Assembly (NCBI GenBank): GCA_947561395.2
Contig: OX387189.1
Coordinates: 25,668,329-25,732,328, forward strand
Direction: 5' to 3'
From: Buxus sempervirens
Lineage: Eukaryota > Streptophyta > Magnoliopsida > Buxales > Buxaceae
DNA length: 64,000 bases
The notes under the pieces are model-generated. The model was not told where the DNA came from, did not search any database, and saw only the letters and a program-made list of their open reading frames with translations. Of this stretch, positions 1-11,372 are shown one piece after another (the stretch's first letter is position 1; each line of letters begins with the position of its first letter). Position numbers and translations under genes: made by a program.

Positions 1-1390
1 CCAAAAAGGTTGTGTCTAAAATTCAGAGGCTTTTAGATGGCCCAAAGGATATGTGTCTATAATTCAGAGGCTTATAGACGGCCCAAAGAGATTGATGTTT
101 GAAATTCAGAGGCTTTCAAATGGCCCACAAAATTCAATTGATTGGTACGAAAAAGACCAACCAAAGGTTTTTTGGAATATTCTATGACTTCCAAGTGTCC
201 CACAAATTTTTGATTTGATTGGAAAAAATAACCAACCAAAGTTTTTTTCTTTGTTTTTTTTTTTTTTGGAATATTCTAGGGCTTCGAAGTGTCCCACAAA
301 TTTTTGATTTGATTGGAAAAAATAACCAACCAAAGGTTTTTTGTTTTTGGAATATTTTAGGGCTTCCAAGTGTCCCACAAATGTTTGGTTTTGATTGGTT
401 CTCGTGACCAAACAAAGGTTTTTGCAATATTTTAGGGCTTCCAGAGGTCCCACTTTTTTTTTTGACTTGATTGGTACGAAAAGGACCAACCAAGGTTTTT
501 TTTTTTTGAATATTTTAGGGCTTCCAAAGGTCCCACAATTTTTTGATTTGGTTGGTAAAAAGAAGACCAACCAAAGGTTCATGGAATATTTTAGGGCTTC
601 CAAAGGTCCCACAATTTTTTGATTTGATTGGTAAAAAGAAGACCAACCAAGGGTTTTTATGGAATATTTTATGGCTTCCAAAGGTCCTACAATTTTTTGA
701 TTTGATGGGTAAAAAGAAGACCAACCAAGGGTTTTTATGGAATATTTTAGGGCTTCCAAAGGTCCCACAATTTTTGATTTGATTGGTAAAAAGAAGACCA
801 ATCAGGGTTCATGGAATATTTTAGGGCTTCCAGAGGTCCCATTTTTTTTGACTTGATTGGTAAAAAGAAGACCAACCAAGGGTTCATGGAATATTTTAGG
901 GCTTCCAAAGGTCCCACAATTTTTTGATTTGATTGGTAAAAAGAAGACCAACCAAGGGTTCATGAAATATTTTAGGGCTTCCAGAGGTCCCACAATTTTT
1001 TGATTTGATTGGTAAAAAGAAGACCAACCAAGGGATTTTGGAATATTTTAGGGCTTCTAGAGGTCCCATTTTTTTTTGACTTGATTGGTAAAAAGAAGAC
1101 CAACCAAGGGTTCATGGAATATTTTAGGGCTTCCAAAGGTCCAACAATGTTTTGATTTGATTGGTAAAAAGAAGACCAACCAAGGGTTCATGGAATATTT
1201 TAGGGCCTCCAGAGGTCCCACTTTTTTGATTTGATTGGTAAAAAGAAGACCAACCAAGGGTTCATGGAATATTTTAGGGCTTCCAGATGTCCCACAATTT
1301 TTTGATTTGATTGGTAAAAAGAAGACCGACCAAGGTTTCATGGAATATTTTAGGGCTTCCAAAGGTCCCACAATTTTTTGATTTGATTGT
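1..1390. repeat. ~75-bp minisatellite
   Basis: About 17 head-to-tail copies of a 62-107 bp (mostly 73-78 bp) unit. Each unit has a GATTGGT segment, an AAGACCAACC segment, a GGAATATTTTAGGGCTTCC segment and a GTCCCACAA segment. GATTGGT and ACCAACC can pair across a short A/G spacer, so every unit can form a small stem. Right-hand units (800-1380) are more uniform than left-hand ones, which differ in poly-T length. Several units are multiples of 3, which produces long periodic frames on the minus strand; I treat these as non-coding. The array may belong to the minus-strand Tat element whose 5' end is at 5416. Confidence 0.9.
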
Positions 1391-2619
1391 GTACTTTTAG
1401 CTGAAAACGTGTTTCTCCACCTTCAAGCGCATGGTTTTTGGTTTTGGCTTAATTGGCAACTTAGAACTCAAGTCTAGTGATGCCCGGAATCGAATCACAG
1501 ATCCCATTGTCATCACATCATCGATTCAAATTCTAAGGTGAATGTTTTCACTTTCTCTTTCCGAAGTCACGACCTCGGTGTGCCAAGCTACACACATTCA
1601 TGGTTCAACTTCCTATAGGTAATGGATAGGCTGCGCAAATAGTTTAAAGTGCTCAAGTGCAATTTAAAATTGAGGTAACATTCACAACGTCCCAGCCCCT
1701 TGCCACTCTTTTTCATAGCCATGCATTCAATTTCAAGCCAAGGCACATATGACAATATAATGAAGCTAAATACAAGCAAGTAAGATAACCAAAGCAACCA
1801 AATATGCACAAAAATATTACATGCCCAAAAAGTGGTATACAAACATGTTATTTGGTGCAAACAACAATTAAACTATGGAAGCATGCTTGAAACCCAAAAG
1901 CATTCCCTAAAATTCCAGATTTTCATGCTCTTTTTCATGCTCAAAGTGTACCATTTCTACCCAAGTTGAAGCCTAAAAATTTTAGCAACTACTTGACATG
2001 GTCCAAAAGTGTTTCAACTAGGTAAAACATGCTTGAAATCTCCCCCGAAATACACTCAAATTTCCAGATTTTTCATGCTTAAAAGTGCATCACTCATACC
2101 CCAAATTAATGCCTAAAAATTTAGCAACTACTTGACATGGTATAAGGAGAGTTTTGATGGTAAAAACATGCTTGAAAACCTCCAAATTAACTACTGAATT
2201 GCAGATTTCATGCTCATGGTTTTCATGCTCAAATCATGTCATCCTATACCCCCAAATCCAAAGCATGGCATAAAACAAACATTAAGTACAAAAAAAGCTT
2301 TATTCATGGGAAACATGCTTGAATACCCAAAATAAACACAAAATTTCCAGATTTCAAATATTGTATTTTTTTTTAGCTCACGGCATTGAAACCCCAAAAT
2401 AACATATGCTAACACATAATATAGCAAAGTCATATAGCAATATGGGTTTTTCCTTTAAACAAAAATCAAGCAACATGCCCATGCCTTTATCCATGTGAAT
2501 TTTCTAATCATACAAATTAGATTTGAGATTCAACATACACAAGCAAAATACACAAAATAGCAAGCCTTCAAAAGTAATGAAAAAGCATGAATATACACAA
2601 AATGGCTTAAATCCACAAG
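1391..2619 (-). other. Leader of minus-strand Tat-type element
   Basis: Non-coding DNA downstream (in minus orientation) of the primer binding site and LTR. It contains four diverged ~140-bp direct repeats, each beginning ACATGCTTGAA and containing a TTCCAGATTT-like core, near 1882, 2028, 2167 and 2310. A related stretch lies inverted at 5430-5570 on the other side of the LTR. No convincing gene was found. Confidence 0.6.
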
Positions 2620-2637
2620 TCCCCAGCAGAGTCGCCA
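2620..2637 (-). promoter_or_regulatory. Primer binding site of minus-strand Tat element
   Basis: On the minus strand, TGGCGACTCTGCTGGGGA follows the LTR end after 2 nt. It closely matches the site at 62705-62722. It would pair with a tRNA 3' end terminating in CGCCA; from memory, Ogre/Tat elements use tRNA-Arg. It orients the neighbouring LTR as a 5' LTR on the minus strand. Confidence 0.85.
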
Positions 2638-4429
2638 GTTGTGAGACACGGGAAAAATCACCGAGATGATCTCCCCTCCGTCCGCACACGGGCTCGACGT
2701 AAAATTGGGAGAGTCGCCACCATTCAGAATTTTGAGGTGAGAATGGACACCAAAATCATCAAAAATAAGCAAAAAGGGTTAAAAAGCAAATTCTAGAGTA
2801 AAAATAACTCTACTTGAAAATCAAATCCAGAGATAGGTAAGGGGATTAGATTATGAACGGGGGAAGGTGTTAGGCACCCCATTCACCCACACAAGGTGGT
2901 TGCCAAGTGTTTGTTCATGCAAAAAAGATAAGAAAGCTTGCTAAAAATCATTAAAAACATTGGAAAAGAATTAAGCCAATGTGTGATATTTTCACATGAG
3001 GAATCCAAAGGGATTCTAGATCCTCTTTTATGTCAATATCACTTCTGGAATATCACAAAAAGATGGAAGTCAAAGCACAAGTTGCACAAAACCAAGTTGA
3101 GGCAAATCCGGGAAATTTGGTAAAAAGTAATGCCATTTGTCTTGAAATCATTCAAATCCAATTTTAAATTGAAACAAACCAAATCTATTTGAAAGATTAT
3201 GGTAAATAATAGCCTCATGCAAAATTTCAATTAATTCCGGTTGAAATCCTAAGAGTTATGGCTCTTTTGAAGTTGCTGCCGGAGAAAATCAAAAGTAGCA
3301 AGTAGGCAACTTTGGAAAATCACCTAGCAAAGTCTACATCATAGAAATCCGTGAAATTTGGTGTCAATGAAGTCTGTATGGCCATCTTTCAAAAGAAACT
3401 AGTCTCATACAAAAACTCATTCGGATGTGCCTTGGGTGACTTCCCGAACAGGCCCCAAGGATCACAGATTGACCCAGAAAAGTGTTGTTGAGCCGTTCTG
3501 AGTAAATCTGCTCTCCACTACACAATTTAAATCAAAAAATTATGAAATTAATTGGATTTAAAAATAGACTCATAAAGGAGTGCCCAAAAACAAAAATCAC
3601 TCGAATCGGATTTAAAACAAACACATGGCGCTCCGTCGAAGTGACAAGTTCTGTATTTGAACCTGAACTGTCCAATCAACTTCGACAGAGAGGTGTCAAA
3701 AATCCGCTTGATAGAAATTAATGAACTTTGGTGGACATAAACTAGACAGACTCACCTTTCCCATGGTTCTAGAATATCTCCAAAATTCATCCAGACGATG
3801 AAGTTATGAGTGTCCGAAGTTGGGGTACAGTTGCTGTCAAGTAAAGCCCTTTTTGAACAAAACCAACTCAAAACTGTGATAAAGTATGTGTGATTCGTGC
3901 AAAATGAATACAAATCCTTTAAAAACATTCCAGAATTGATTGAGGCCATTTATTTCAGATTTATCACAAAAAATGCAATAAACCCAACATATGAGCCTAT
4001 CCCGCCAAAATCATGTGCTATGCATGTGTAAGTGTGAAAACCATTCCAATAGCATAGCAAAGATATCAAGCATGTATATCAATAAAAATGGGGTTCTAAA
4101 AACAACCCAGGGTTCCGTTCTATTATCGTTTCCCTTTGTTCTCTCTCCCCGTTAAACACGGTTCTTCAAGATAATCATGGGGTACTTTGAATATGAAACG
4201 GTTTTCAAACATTCAAAAGGCTTTATGCTACATAGGTTCTAGCACTAGGGTCAATCCCCAGTCTCGTTTCTCCTAGATCCCGCCTTCACGTTTTACGGCT
4301 AGGGGGAGTCTCGAGATACTTTGAGCCGGGGAAGGATTTTCACACACATAGAAGGCCTTATTCTACAGAAAGGTAGAAGAAGAGATCTAGATCTAGGAAG
4401 GTAAATACAGAAAAATAAAGGAGGGTTGA

Positions 4430-4442
4430 GGCTTACCTGGGG
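4430..4442 (-). promoter_or_regulatory. Conserved 5' splice donor in LTR
   Basis: On the minus strand CCCCAG|GTAAGCC, with the intron starting at 4436, about 70 nt after the expected start site. The same donor occurs at 49304 and 19434. It implies that transcripts from this LTR family are spliced early in the leader; the acceptor is not identified. Confidence 0.65.
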
Positions 4443-4530
4443 TTCTGGAAGCAATCCGGCAGCGGTTCCCTTCTTCACTCGGAGCTCTTGGATCTCCAAA
4501 TTCTTGGCCAATTGCTTGAGGAGGAGCCTC

Positions 4531-4540
4531 CTATTTATAG
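4531..4540 (-). promoter_or_regulatory. LTR A TATA box
   Basis: CTATAAATAG on the minus strand, conserved at 49399-49408 in the solo LTR and as a weaker AATAAATA version near 19300 in the 3' LTR. Transcription would start near 4505. Confidence 0.75.
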
Positions 4541-4693
4541 GCAAAGGCTAGGGTTGTTGGTAGACACAACTTAATGTCTAGAACCCACCAACCTTAACCC
4601 TAAGGCTGTTTTCGAGATTTCCCCTCATTTAATGAGGGACATGATGGTAAAAAGTGAAAACTCTCGGAAAACCCTAATTTTGAGCAAAATTAA

Positions 4694-4838
4694 TGTATCC
4701 GGCATATCAGGCTGGATACACAAGGGCCTTAATGTATCCGGCATATAATGCCGGATACACTAAAGCTTCCTTGTATCCGGCATTTTCCATCGGATACAAA
4801 GAAGGGTACTTGTATCCGGCCTGAGTTGCCGGATACAA
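4694..4838 (-). promoter_or_regulatory. Four-palindrome array in LTR A
   Basis: Four imperfect palindromes at 4694-4720, 4733-4759, 4771-4799 and 4810-4838 have centres at 4707, 4746, 4785 and 4824, exactly 39 bp apart. Core arms are GTATCCGGC and GCCGGATAC. The second has perfect 12-bp arms around ATA; the fourth has perfect 11-bp arms. The array lies about 154 bp upstream of the LTR TATA box. Even phasing and conservation in three LTRs suggest protein-binding sites (inference). Confidence 0.85.
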
Positions 4839-5416
4839 GGAAAAAAGCCTTTTTTCTGCATTTTAACACAGACAATACTTATTTACATGTAATATCATTT
4901 AAGTAAATGTCCTCGTATTTTTTAATCTCCATTTACTTAAGATATTACATGTAAATAAGCAAACACCCCCCCCTCCCCCATTTGAATCCATTAAAAATAG
5001 TTCCAGACCCAAATTCCAAGTGAATAAAAAGTCAACTTTCCAGTTCTAGGCAAAATTCCGATTTTTCAGGTCTGGAAAAAAGGTTCAATATGTTAAAACC
5101 AAGGTATTCGTCAAGATTTAAAATCTCAAAAAATTCTTTTATGCAATAACATGGCTAAAAACCTGATTACCGGGAAAAATTATCTTGAAATCTGGTTTTA
5201 AAAAAAATATTTCATTTTCCGGGGTCAAAAGTCAACAAAATTTAACCGGAAAAAGTTTGACTTTGCACAAAAGATTGAATTCGGGCCTTTTCCTTTTCCA
5301 TTTTGGATTCAAATGGGTTAAGTATTTCAAACCCAATGCAAAGAATTGAAAATTCCAATAAAATATTTCTGTCCTTCAAGATTTATCAAAAATCGTGCAA
5401 TTTTGGGGTGTCTACA

Positions 5417-5713
5417 GTGAGAGCATGTGTTCTTTTTGGTTTCAATACCTTGAGGTGAACATGAAAAAATTTAAAAACTTGAAATCTGGAAATTTAGTGT
5501 TAATTTTGGGTATTCAAGCATGTTTCCCATGAATAATTTTTTTTGTGCTTAATGCTTGTTTTATGTCATGCTTAGAATCTCAAAGCCGCAGACCCAAAGC
5601 CCTAAATAGACAAGATTAGGCACCCAGGTGTCCGCCTGCACCCCATCAGGTGGTGGCGACTCCGAATTACCCTGTGCCGCGTTTTCCACGCGCACACAGA
5701 CATCAGTTCCTCT
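5417..5713 (+). other. Leader / LTR-end-like remnant
   Basis: 5430-5570 is an inverted copy of 2260-2400 from the leader of the opposite element. 5600-5700 matches the 3' ends of LTRs D and E (CCTGCACCCCATCAGG, then GTGGCGACTCCGAA, ending GCGCACACA). No primer binding site follows, so most of the leader and the gag N-terminus appear deleted. Confidence 0.55.
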
Positions 5714-6262
5714 TTGAACCGGGTCTCCTCCCTCATGGCCCAAATAAACACTGCAAGGCCTCCATTGGTTTTTAATTGCAGTCCACCCACTTGTTCACCA
5801 TCCAAGCCATCAAAGGCTCCACTGGTCATCAACCTTGACCCCACCACTGCTTCCATCACCTCCTCTGCTCCCACAAAATCCAAACTCCAACCCTTGGTTG
5901 TAAACATTTAGCCATCCTACAGCGTCCCTAGACCGGCCCATACATCCCGGCCCAAACTCCAACAGTTGGTGGTCAATGTCCCCAAATTAGCCTATTCTAA
6001 GGCCGTTGTACCATTGAATTACAGCGAAGGGGTCACGGCTACGGTTCCAGTGGTCAGGAACCATAACCAGGAAGAAGTGAACCTCATGACGAGGTCGGGG
6101 AAATGTGTGGAAGGAGTAGAAAAAGAAAAAGAAACAGAGGCGGAGAAAGAGAAAAAAGAAACAGAAGAAAAAAGAAAACAAAAAGGAAAAACAAAAGTAG
6201 GAGAAGACACCCCCCAGGGTGCAAAAAATGAGATTAGACCTCATAAAAATAATAAAAAAATG
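5714..6262 (+). pseudogene. Tat gag C-terminal remnant
   Basis: Two open stretches (5714-5908 and 5966-6262) separated by a stop. The first is Pro/Ser/Thr-rich. The second contains a VVPLNY segment, then LMTRSGKC, then a strongly charged Lys/Glu tail. The xTRSGxC motif near the end of Gag is a recurrent feature of Tat elements as I know them. Matrix/capsid parts are absent. The Lys/Glu tail is compositionally simple (purine-rich DNA). Confidence 0.6.
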
Positions 6263-6269
6263 TGAATTC

Positions 6270-7030
6270 AATCTTGTGGATTAGCTGAACAAGGTCCCGG
6301 CCCAGATTTCAATACTGGGCCTTTTGCTGAATTCGGAAAAGCATAGGGACGCATTGTTAAGGGTGCTACAGAGTGCACATGTATCCCAGACCATTGATCC
6401 GGACCAACTTGGCAAAATGGTTGGTCAAATTTTGTCACATAATGTGATAAGTTTCTCAGAGGGTGAGAACAGCCCAGGTGGGTGTTATCATGTTGACCCT
6501 TTGCACATCACAGTGCTCTGCAAGGGCAGTATGATCGCACGGGTTTTAATTGACAACGGGTCGGCGTTAAATGTCTGTCCGTTAATCACTTTTACCAAGT
6601 TTGGTCTAGATCAATCAAAGATCAAACAAAATGGGAGGATAGTGAGGGCTTTTGATAGCTCCAAGACCCACTCCCTAGGGGAGATTGAACTACCGGTCAC
6701 AATTGGACTGAATATCTTCAACATCACATTTGAGGTGATGGATATACCCGCAGCATTCAACCTACTCCTAGGGAGGCCGTGGATACATCGGCTAGGGCAA
6801 TACCATCCACGCTCCACCAAAGAGTAAAATACATAAGAGGAAAAATGGTGATAACAATCCTAGCCAAGAATTTGGTGCCTCCCATTGTGTCACTTGATGT
6901 ACCCTTGATAAATGTGGACTTAACTGTTGACAAGATTGCGTTTCATTCATTTCAATTTGAAACGGTCAATTATATACCTGGGGGTGTGAGAAAGGAGAAA
7001 GAAAAGGGACCACTACTACTGAGAAAATGA
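6270..7030 (+). pseudogene. Tat aspartic protease region
   Basis: The frame opens after a TAG near 6282 with a Tat-type linker (LNKVPAQISILGLLL). It runs through the protease domain with active-site motif VLIDNGSALNVCP; DNGS replaces the usual DTG/DSG, a variant common in plant Tat proteases. The flap/substrate region continues to LLGRPWIH, a conserved Tat motif. After about 6790 the downstream sequence continues in another frame (6779-7030), indicating a frameshift. In an intact element it would cut the Gag-Pol polyprotein. Confidence 0.75.
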
Positions 7031-7171
7031 TAAAGAAAGTGATGGAGAAATACCACTTTCACCCGGGGAAAGGCTTGGGAATCAATTTGCAGGGAATAGT
7101 GGAGCCAATCATGGCCAAGAAACTGATCCCTAAAGTAGGGTTGGGCTTCAAGCCCAGAGGATGGAGAAGGT
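7027..7171 (+). pseudogene. G-patch-like segment of Pol
   Basis: A short frame with glycine signature GKGLGINLQGI then GLGFKPRGW, resembling the G-patch found between protease and RT in several Tat/Ogre polyproteins. It ends in a stop and is out of frame with both neighbours. G-patch modules usually bind RNA or RNA helicases; any function here is inferred. Confidence 0.55.
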
Positions 7172-7849
7172 AGAAACACGAAGAAGGAGAGAAAAGAAGT
7201 AAAGGAAAATTCCCTCATTTAAGGGAAAGTTTCCCAAAACCGTCTTGTATAATCCAACTATCTCCTCCCATGGACCAATCCAAGCCCCCATACTGCAACA
7301 TCAATCCTTATCAAAGGCCTTCTATTCCAACCTTGCAACCTTATAACCCATCTCCTATGCTTGGAAATTTGGGCGTGCCTGGGCCACAGCCCGAGCAGCA
7401 AGTGAACTACTCTGAGGATTTTGGGGCTTTCTTCGCCATGACTAAAGGTGAAAAAACTGGTGGTGACAACGAACTACCATTCATTGACTGGGCCGCAGTA
7501 AAGATTCCGGAGGAGGTCATTTCTGGATTGGGCCCCGTGGCAGAAAAGGGCAGTACCCACCCGGTGATGATGGCATCGGATTCTGGGCATGAGGAGCAGG
7601 CTTTCCCTATTTCCCCTGCTCCCCAAAATTTTGTACTGAACAATTAGGAAGAAACTCCCCTTACCTTTGAAGCAGCGTCTATGTGGCAATCTAACGCGGC
7701 TTCCAAAAAAAAACTCCAATAGTGGAATGCCATTTCCCTGAAGGTCCTAATGAGCCTTCGTCTTCAGGGGAATTATATTTAGAAGGCTCACAAAAAACCC
7801 AAAAAGATTTTTCTATTTTTCTAAAAAATTTAAAATTTTCAAAAAGGTC
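7172..7849 (+). pseudogene. Protease-RT linker remnant
   Basis: A 125-codon open frame at 7270-7647 (Pro-rich start, no recognisable domain), followed by disrupted sequence with an A/T-rich stretch at 7796-7835. It occupies the linker position of Tat polyproteins. I see no catalytic motif. Confidence 0.4.
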
Positions 7850-9545
7850 CCAACCACTTATGAACCATATAATAAAACCGAATTGGACCAAGTTGAATAT
7901 GACTTCAACCTTGAGCTCGACTTTGACCTCATGGGGATCGAAGAAGAGACCGAGGTCGAGGAAGAAGACGTTCCAAAAGAAATTGAATATCAATTGGAAC
8001 GTCATGAAAAGGGGGTCCAACCTAATATTGAGGAGACCATATCAATAAATCTTGGGACCAAAGATGACCCAAAAATAGTAAAAATCGGGGCATGCGTATC
8101 TGATGTGCAACAAAATGAAATGACACGATTTCTGGCAGATTACAAGGATATGTTCGCTTGGTCATATCGGGACATACCAGGGTTGGACACTGACATGGTG
8201 GTACACAAATTGCCAATTTTGTCAGGGGTTAAGCCAATCAAGCAGAAGCAGAGAAGATTGAAACCTGAATGGACTATGAAGGTCAAGGACGAAGTGGTCA
8301 AACAATTCCAAGCAGGATTTCTGGCAATCTCTATGTATCCGGAGGGGCTTGCAAACATAGTGCCGGTACCAAAGAAGGATGGGAAAGTCAGAATGTGCGT
8401 AGACTACAGAGATCTAAATAAGGCAAGCCCAAAGGATGATTTTCCGCTTCCACACATCAACATTCTGGTCGATAATACTGCGGTACATAGCCTATTCTCG
8501 TTCATGGATGGTTTCTCGGGATATAATCAGATCAAGATGGCTAAGGAAGATCAAGAGAAAACAACATTCATCACACCTTGGGGCACGTTCCATTATACGG
8601 TCATGCCGTTTGGGCTTAAAAACGCTGGGGCAACATACCAGCGGGCCATGACCGCACTATTCCATGACATGATCCATAAGGAGATGGAAGTCTACGTGGA
8701 TGATATGATTGCCAAATCGTGCAAAGAAGAGGACCATTTGATTAATCTAAAGAAGGTATTTGATCGTCTCAGGAAGTACAGTCTACGGCTTAACCCAACT
8801 AAATGTGTCTTTGAGGCTACATCAGGGAAGTTGCTGGGATTTATTGTGAGCCGAAGAGGAATTGAAATTGACTCGGCTAAAGCCAAGGCCATAATTGAAA
8901 TGCCAGCACCCAAAACAGAGAAGGAGGTCAGGGGCTTTCTTGGAAGAATCCAATATATAAGCCGGTTCATAGCACAGCTCACTGCTATCTGTGAACCAAT
9001 TTTCAAACTTCTGAGAAAGGATAACCCAACGGTCTGGAATGAGGACTGCCAGCAGGCATTTGACACAATAAAGAGGTATTTGCTGAACCCACCCGTGCTA
9101 GTGCCACCAACTCCCGGAAGACCACTGATCATGTACTTGTCAGTGTTGGAAACGTCGATGGGATGTGTCTTGGGGCAGCATTATGAGACTGGTAGAAAGG
9201 AAAGGGCAATTTACTATCTGAGTAAAAAATTTACAGAATATGAGGCCAAGTACTCACCATTGGAAAAGACTTGTTGTGCTCTAGTTTGGGCAACTCAGAG
9301 GCTAAGGCATTTTTTCCTTAGTCACTACACATTATTGATATCCCGGATGGACCCTCTGAAGTATTTATTTGAGAAGCCGGCATTGACGGGCAGAACTGCA
9401 AAGTGGCAACTACTACTGTCCGAGTTTGACCTCACGTACATCACTCAGAAGGCGATTAAGGGGCAAGCCATTGCTGATCACCTGGCTGCACATCCTTTGC
9501 CAGAATACCAACCTCTAAAGACCAACTTTCCGGATGAGGCAATTC
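7850..9545 (+). pseudogene. Reverse transcriptase and first RNase H of Tat element
   Basis: A long open frame whose conserved part starts near 8100. RT motifs in order: VPVPKKDGKVRMCVDYRDLN, FMDGFSGYNQI, TPWGTFHYTVMPFGLKNAG and catalytic YVDDM, then the thumb (LGFIVSRRGIEI). The first RNase H follows: CVLGQHYE, AIYYLSKKFTEYEAKYSPLEK, WATQRLRHFFL and the ADHLA motif. The usual catalytic Asp at the start of this RNase H is not evident, consistent with the degenerate first RNase H known in Tat elements. The frame is lost near 9548, before the second RNase H. Within this segment the catalytic motifs look intact. Confidence 0.9.
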
Positions 9546-9549
9546 TGCA

Positions 9550-10452
9550 ATTCTGTTTACTGAAGAGGAGGAAAGCGCGAGTTCTTGGCAGATGTTCTTC
9601 GATGGGGCCACCAATATGAATGGAAACGGAATAGGGGCAGTTTTGGTCAAACCGGATGGTTCACACATCCCGATTGCAGTGAAGCTAAGATTCCAGTGCA
9701 CCAATAATATTGCAGAGTATGAAGGATGTATAATTGGGTTGCAAGCCGCCATAGATCACGAAGTGGAGGAACTTGATGTATACGGAGATTCGAGTCTTAT
9801 CATCTTCCAAACAACTGGTGAATGGAAAACCAAGGATCACAAATTGATCCCCTATCACCAGTATTTGGAAGAAATAAGCACAAATTTTACTCGAATTTCC
9901 TTTAACTATATGCCAAGGGCCAAGAATCAGTTCGCAGATGCTCTAGCAACATTGGTTTCCATGGTCAGCATGCCAGAAGGGGTAGACATCAAACCGCTGG
10001 AAATTGAGGTCAGAGATGAGCCGGCTTATTGTCTCGTTCTGGAGGGAGCACCTGAAGAAGAAGCACCATGGTTTCAAGATATCAAAAATTTCTTGAGCAA
10101 TCGGAGTTTGCTAGAAAATGCCACGTTTACTGAGAAAATGACAATACAGAGATTAGCCGGTCAATTCTTGCTAAGTGGTGGACATTTGTACAAGAGATCA
10201 CATAATGACATTCTGCTCAGGTGTGTTGCTAAGGCTGAATCAGAAAGGTTAATCGAGACCGTACATGAAGGAGTTTGTGGACCCCATATGAACGGACACA
10301 TGCTGGCAAAGAAGATCCTACGGTTGGGATACTACTGGTCGACCATGGAGCATGATTGCTGTATACACGTCAGGAGGTGTCACCAATGTCAGATATATGC
10401 AGATAATAAGCATGCACCCCCAAGTGAGTTGCACAACATGACATCCCCATGA
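9550..10452 (+). pseudogene. Second (archaeal-type) RNase H and integrase zinc finger
   Basis: Starts around MFFDGATNMNGNGIGAVL, the first catalytic Asp of the second RNase H. Next come NNIAEYEG (Glu), VYGDSSLI (Asp) and NQFADALATL (Asp), so all four acidic residues are present. This domain is the diagnostic dual-RNase-H feature of Tat elements. The integrase HHCC zinc finger follows near the end: HEGVCGPHMNGH then CIHVRRCHQC. The frame stops at 10452 just before the integrase core, so this is a break in a once continuous Pol. Confidence 0.85.
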
Positions 10453-10867
10453 TCCTTTTCCATGTGGGGGCATAGACGTCATTGGCATGATTTCCCCTAA
10501 GGCATCGAACGGGCACAGATTCATCTTGGTAGCAATCGACTATTTCACTAAGTGGGTAGAAGCAGCCTCATATGCAAATATCACAAGGATTAAATTTTTG
10601 AAGCACAATATTATTTGTCGCTATGGACTGCCAAGTGCCATAGTATCAGACAACGCTTCAAATATTAAGAACAAGGACATAAAGAAAATGTGTTAGCAGT
10701 TTCAAATCACCCACCACAAGTCAGCTCCATGCAGGCCAAAGATGAATGGGGCAGTAGAAGCAGCAAATAAGAATATAAAGAAAATCATTCAGAAGATGGT
10801 AGTGAGCTACAAGGATTGGCATGAAATGCTGCCACTTGCCCTACATGCCTACAGTTCTGCCAGTTGA
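10453..10867 (+). pseudogene. Integrase catalytic core, broken
   Basis: Core motifs lie in successive frames. The first Asp is in AIDYFTKWVEA (~10530). The second Asp is in IVSDNASN (~10650), where Ala replaces the usual Gly. An in-frame stop follows at ~10694. The Glu is in MNGAVEAANKN (~10745). All three DDE acidic residues can be found, but the reading frame is interrupted at least twice. Confidence 0.8.
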
Positions 10868-11372
10868 AGCAGTTCTGCCAGTTGAAGTAGAAATCCCATA
10901 TTCATTGGTCTATGGGATTGAAGCAGTCCGGACTTCAATGGGGGCAACCCCGTATTCATTGGTCTATGGGATGGAAGCAGTTCTACCAGTTGAAGTAGAA
11001 ATCCCATCACTCAGAGTTCTCATGGAAGTTGAATTGGAAGAAGCTGAATGGATACGGTCAAGAAGTGATCAGCTCAACCTGATAGAAGAAGAGCGGTTAA
11101 AGGCGCTATGTCATGGCCAATTGTACCAGAAGAGAATGGCCCGGGCCTACAATAAGAAAGTGAGGCCCAGAACTTTCCAAGAAGGAAACTTGGTGCTAAA
11201 GAAAATCTTACCATTTTTGGAGGATCCTCGTGGTAAGTTCAAGCCGAATTGGGAAGGGTCGTATGTTGTCAAGAAGGTCCTGTCAGGGGGTGCACTCATC
11301 TTGACAGAAATGGATGGGACAAATTTTCCTGAGCCAATTAACTCTGATGCAGTAAAAAGGTATTTTCCTTGA
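10821..11372 (+). pseudogene. Integrase C-terminus with internal duplication
   Basis: A 183-codon open frame covering the conserved TPYSLVYGMEAVLPVEVEIP segment and a C-terminal part (LVLKKILPF, GKFKPNWEGSYVV, near-terminal NSDAVKRYFP) typical of Tat integrases. The segment around PYSLVYG is present twice (10890-11010) through an imperfect ~90-bp tandem duplication. The natural Pol stop is at 11370-11372. Confidence 0.8.

Larger units (their letters stand above)
2640..5416 (-). mobile_element. Tat-family 5' LTR (copy A)
   Basis: This 2777-bp LTR begins TGTAGACACCCC and ends TGTCTCACA on the minus strand. It aligns along its length with the solo LTR at 47502-49794 and, inverted, with the 3' LTR at 18893-24712. 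In minus orientation it holds a palindrome array (4838-4694), a TATA box (4540-4531) and a conserved splice donor (4436). The primer binding site immediately beyond 2640 marks it as a 5' LTR. No target-site duplication can be checked because the other end of the element lies outside the window. Confidence 0.85.

Noticed and set aside
106..1371. Long periodic minus-strand open frames in the first 1.4 kb
   Set aside because: They follow the repeat period. Low-complexity Lys/Phe/Gly text with no start context or domain; units not divisible by 3 break them.
4694..4838. CRISPR-like array
   Set aside because: Regular spacing of short palindromes superficially resembles repeats and spacers, but this is plant LTR DNA with only four units and recurs at equivalent sites in other LTRs.
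5590..5700. Primer binding site of the plus-strand Tat element
   Set aside because: TGGCGACTCCGAA is shared with the interior of LTR D (62625), where it precedes the LTR end, and lacks the GCTGGGGA half of a real site.
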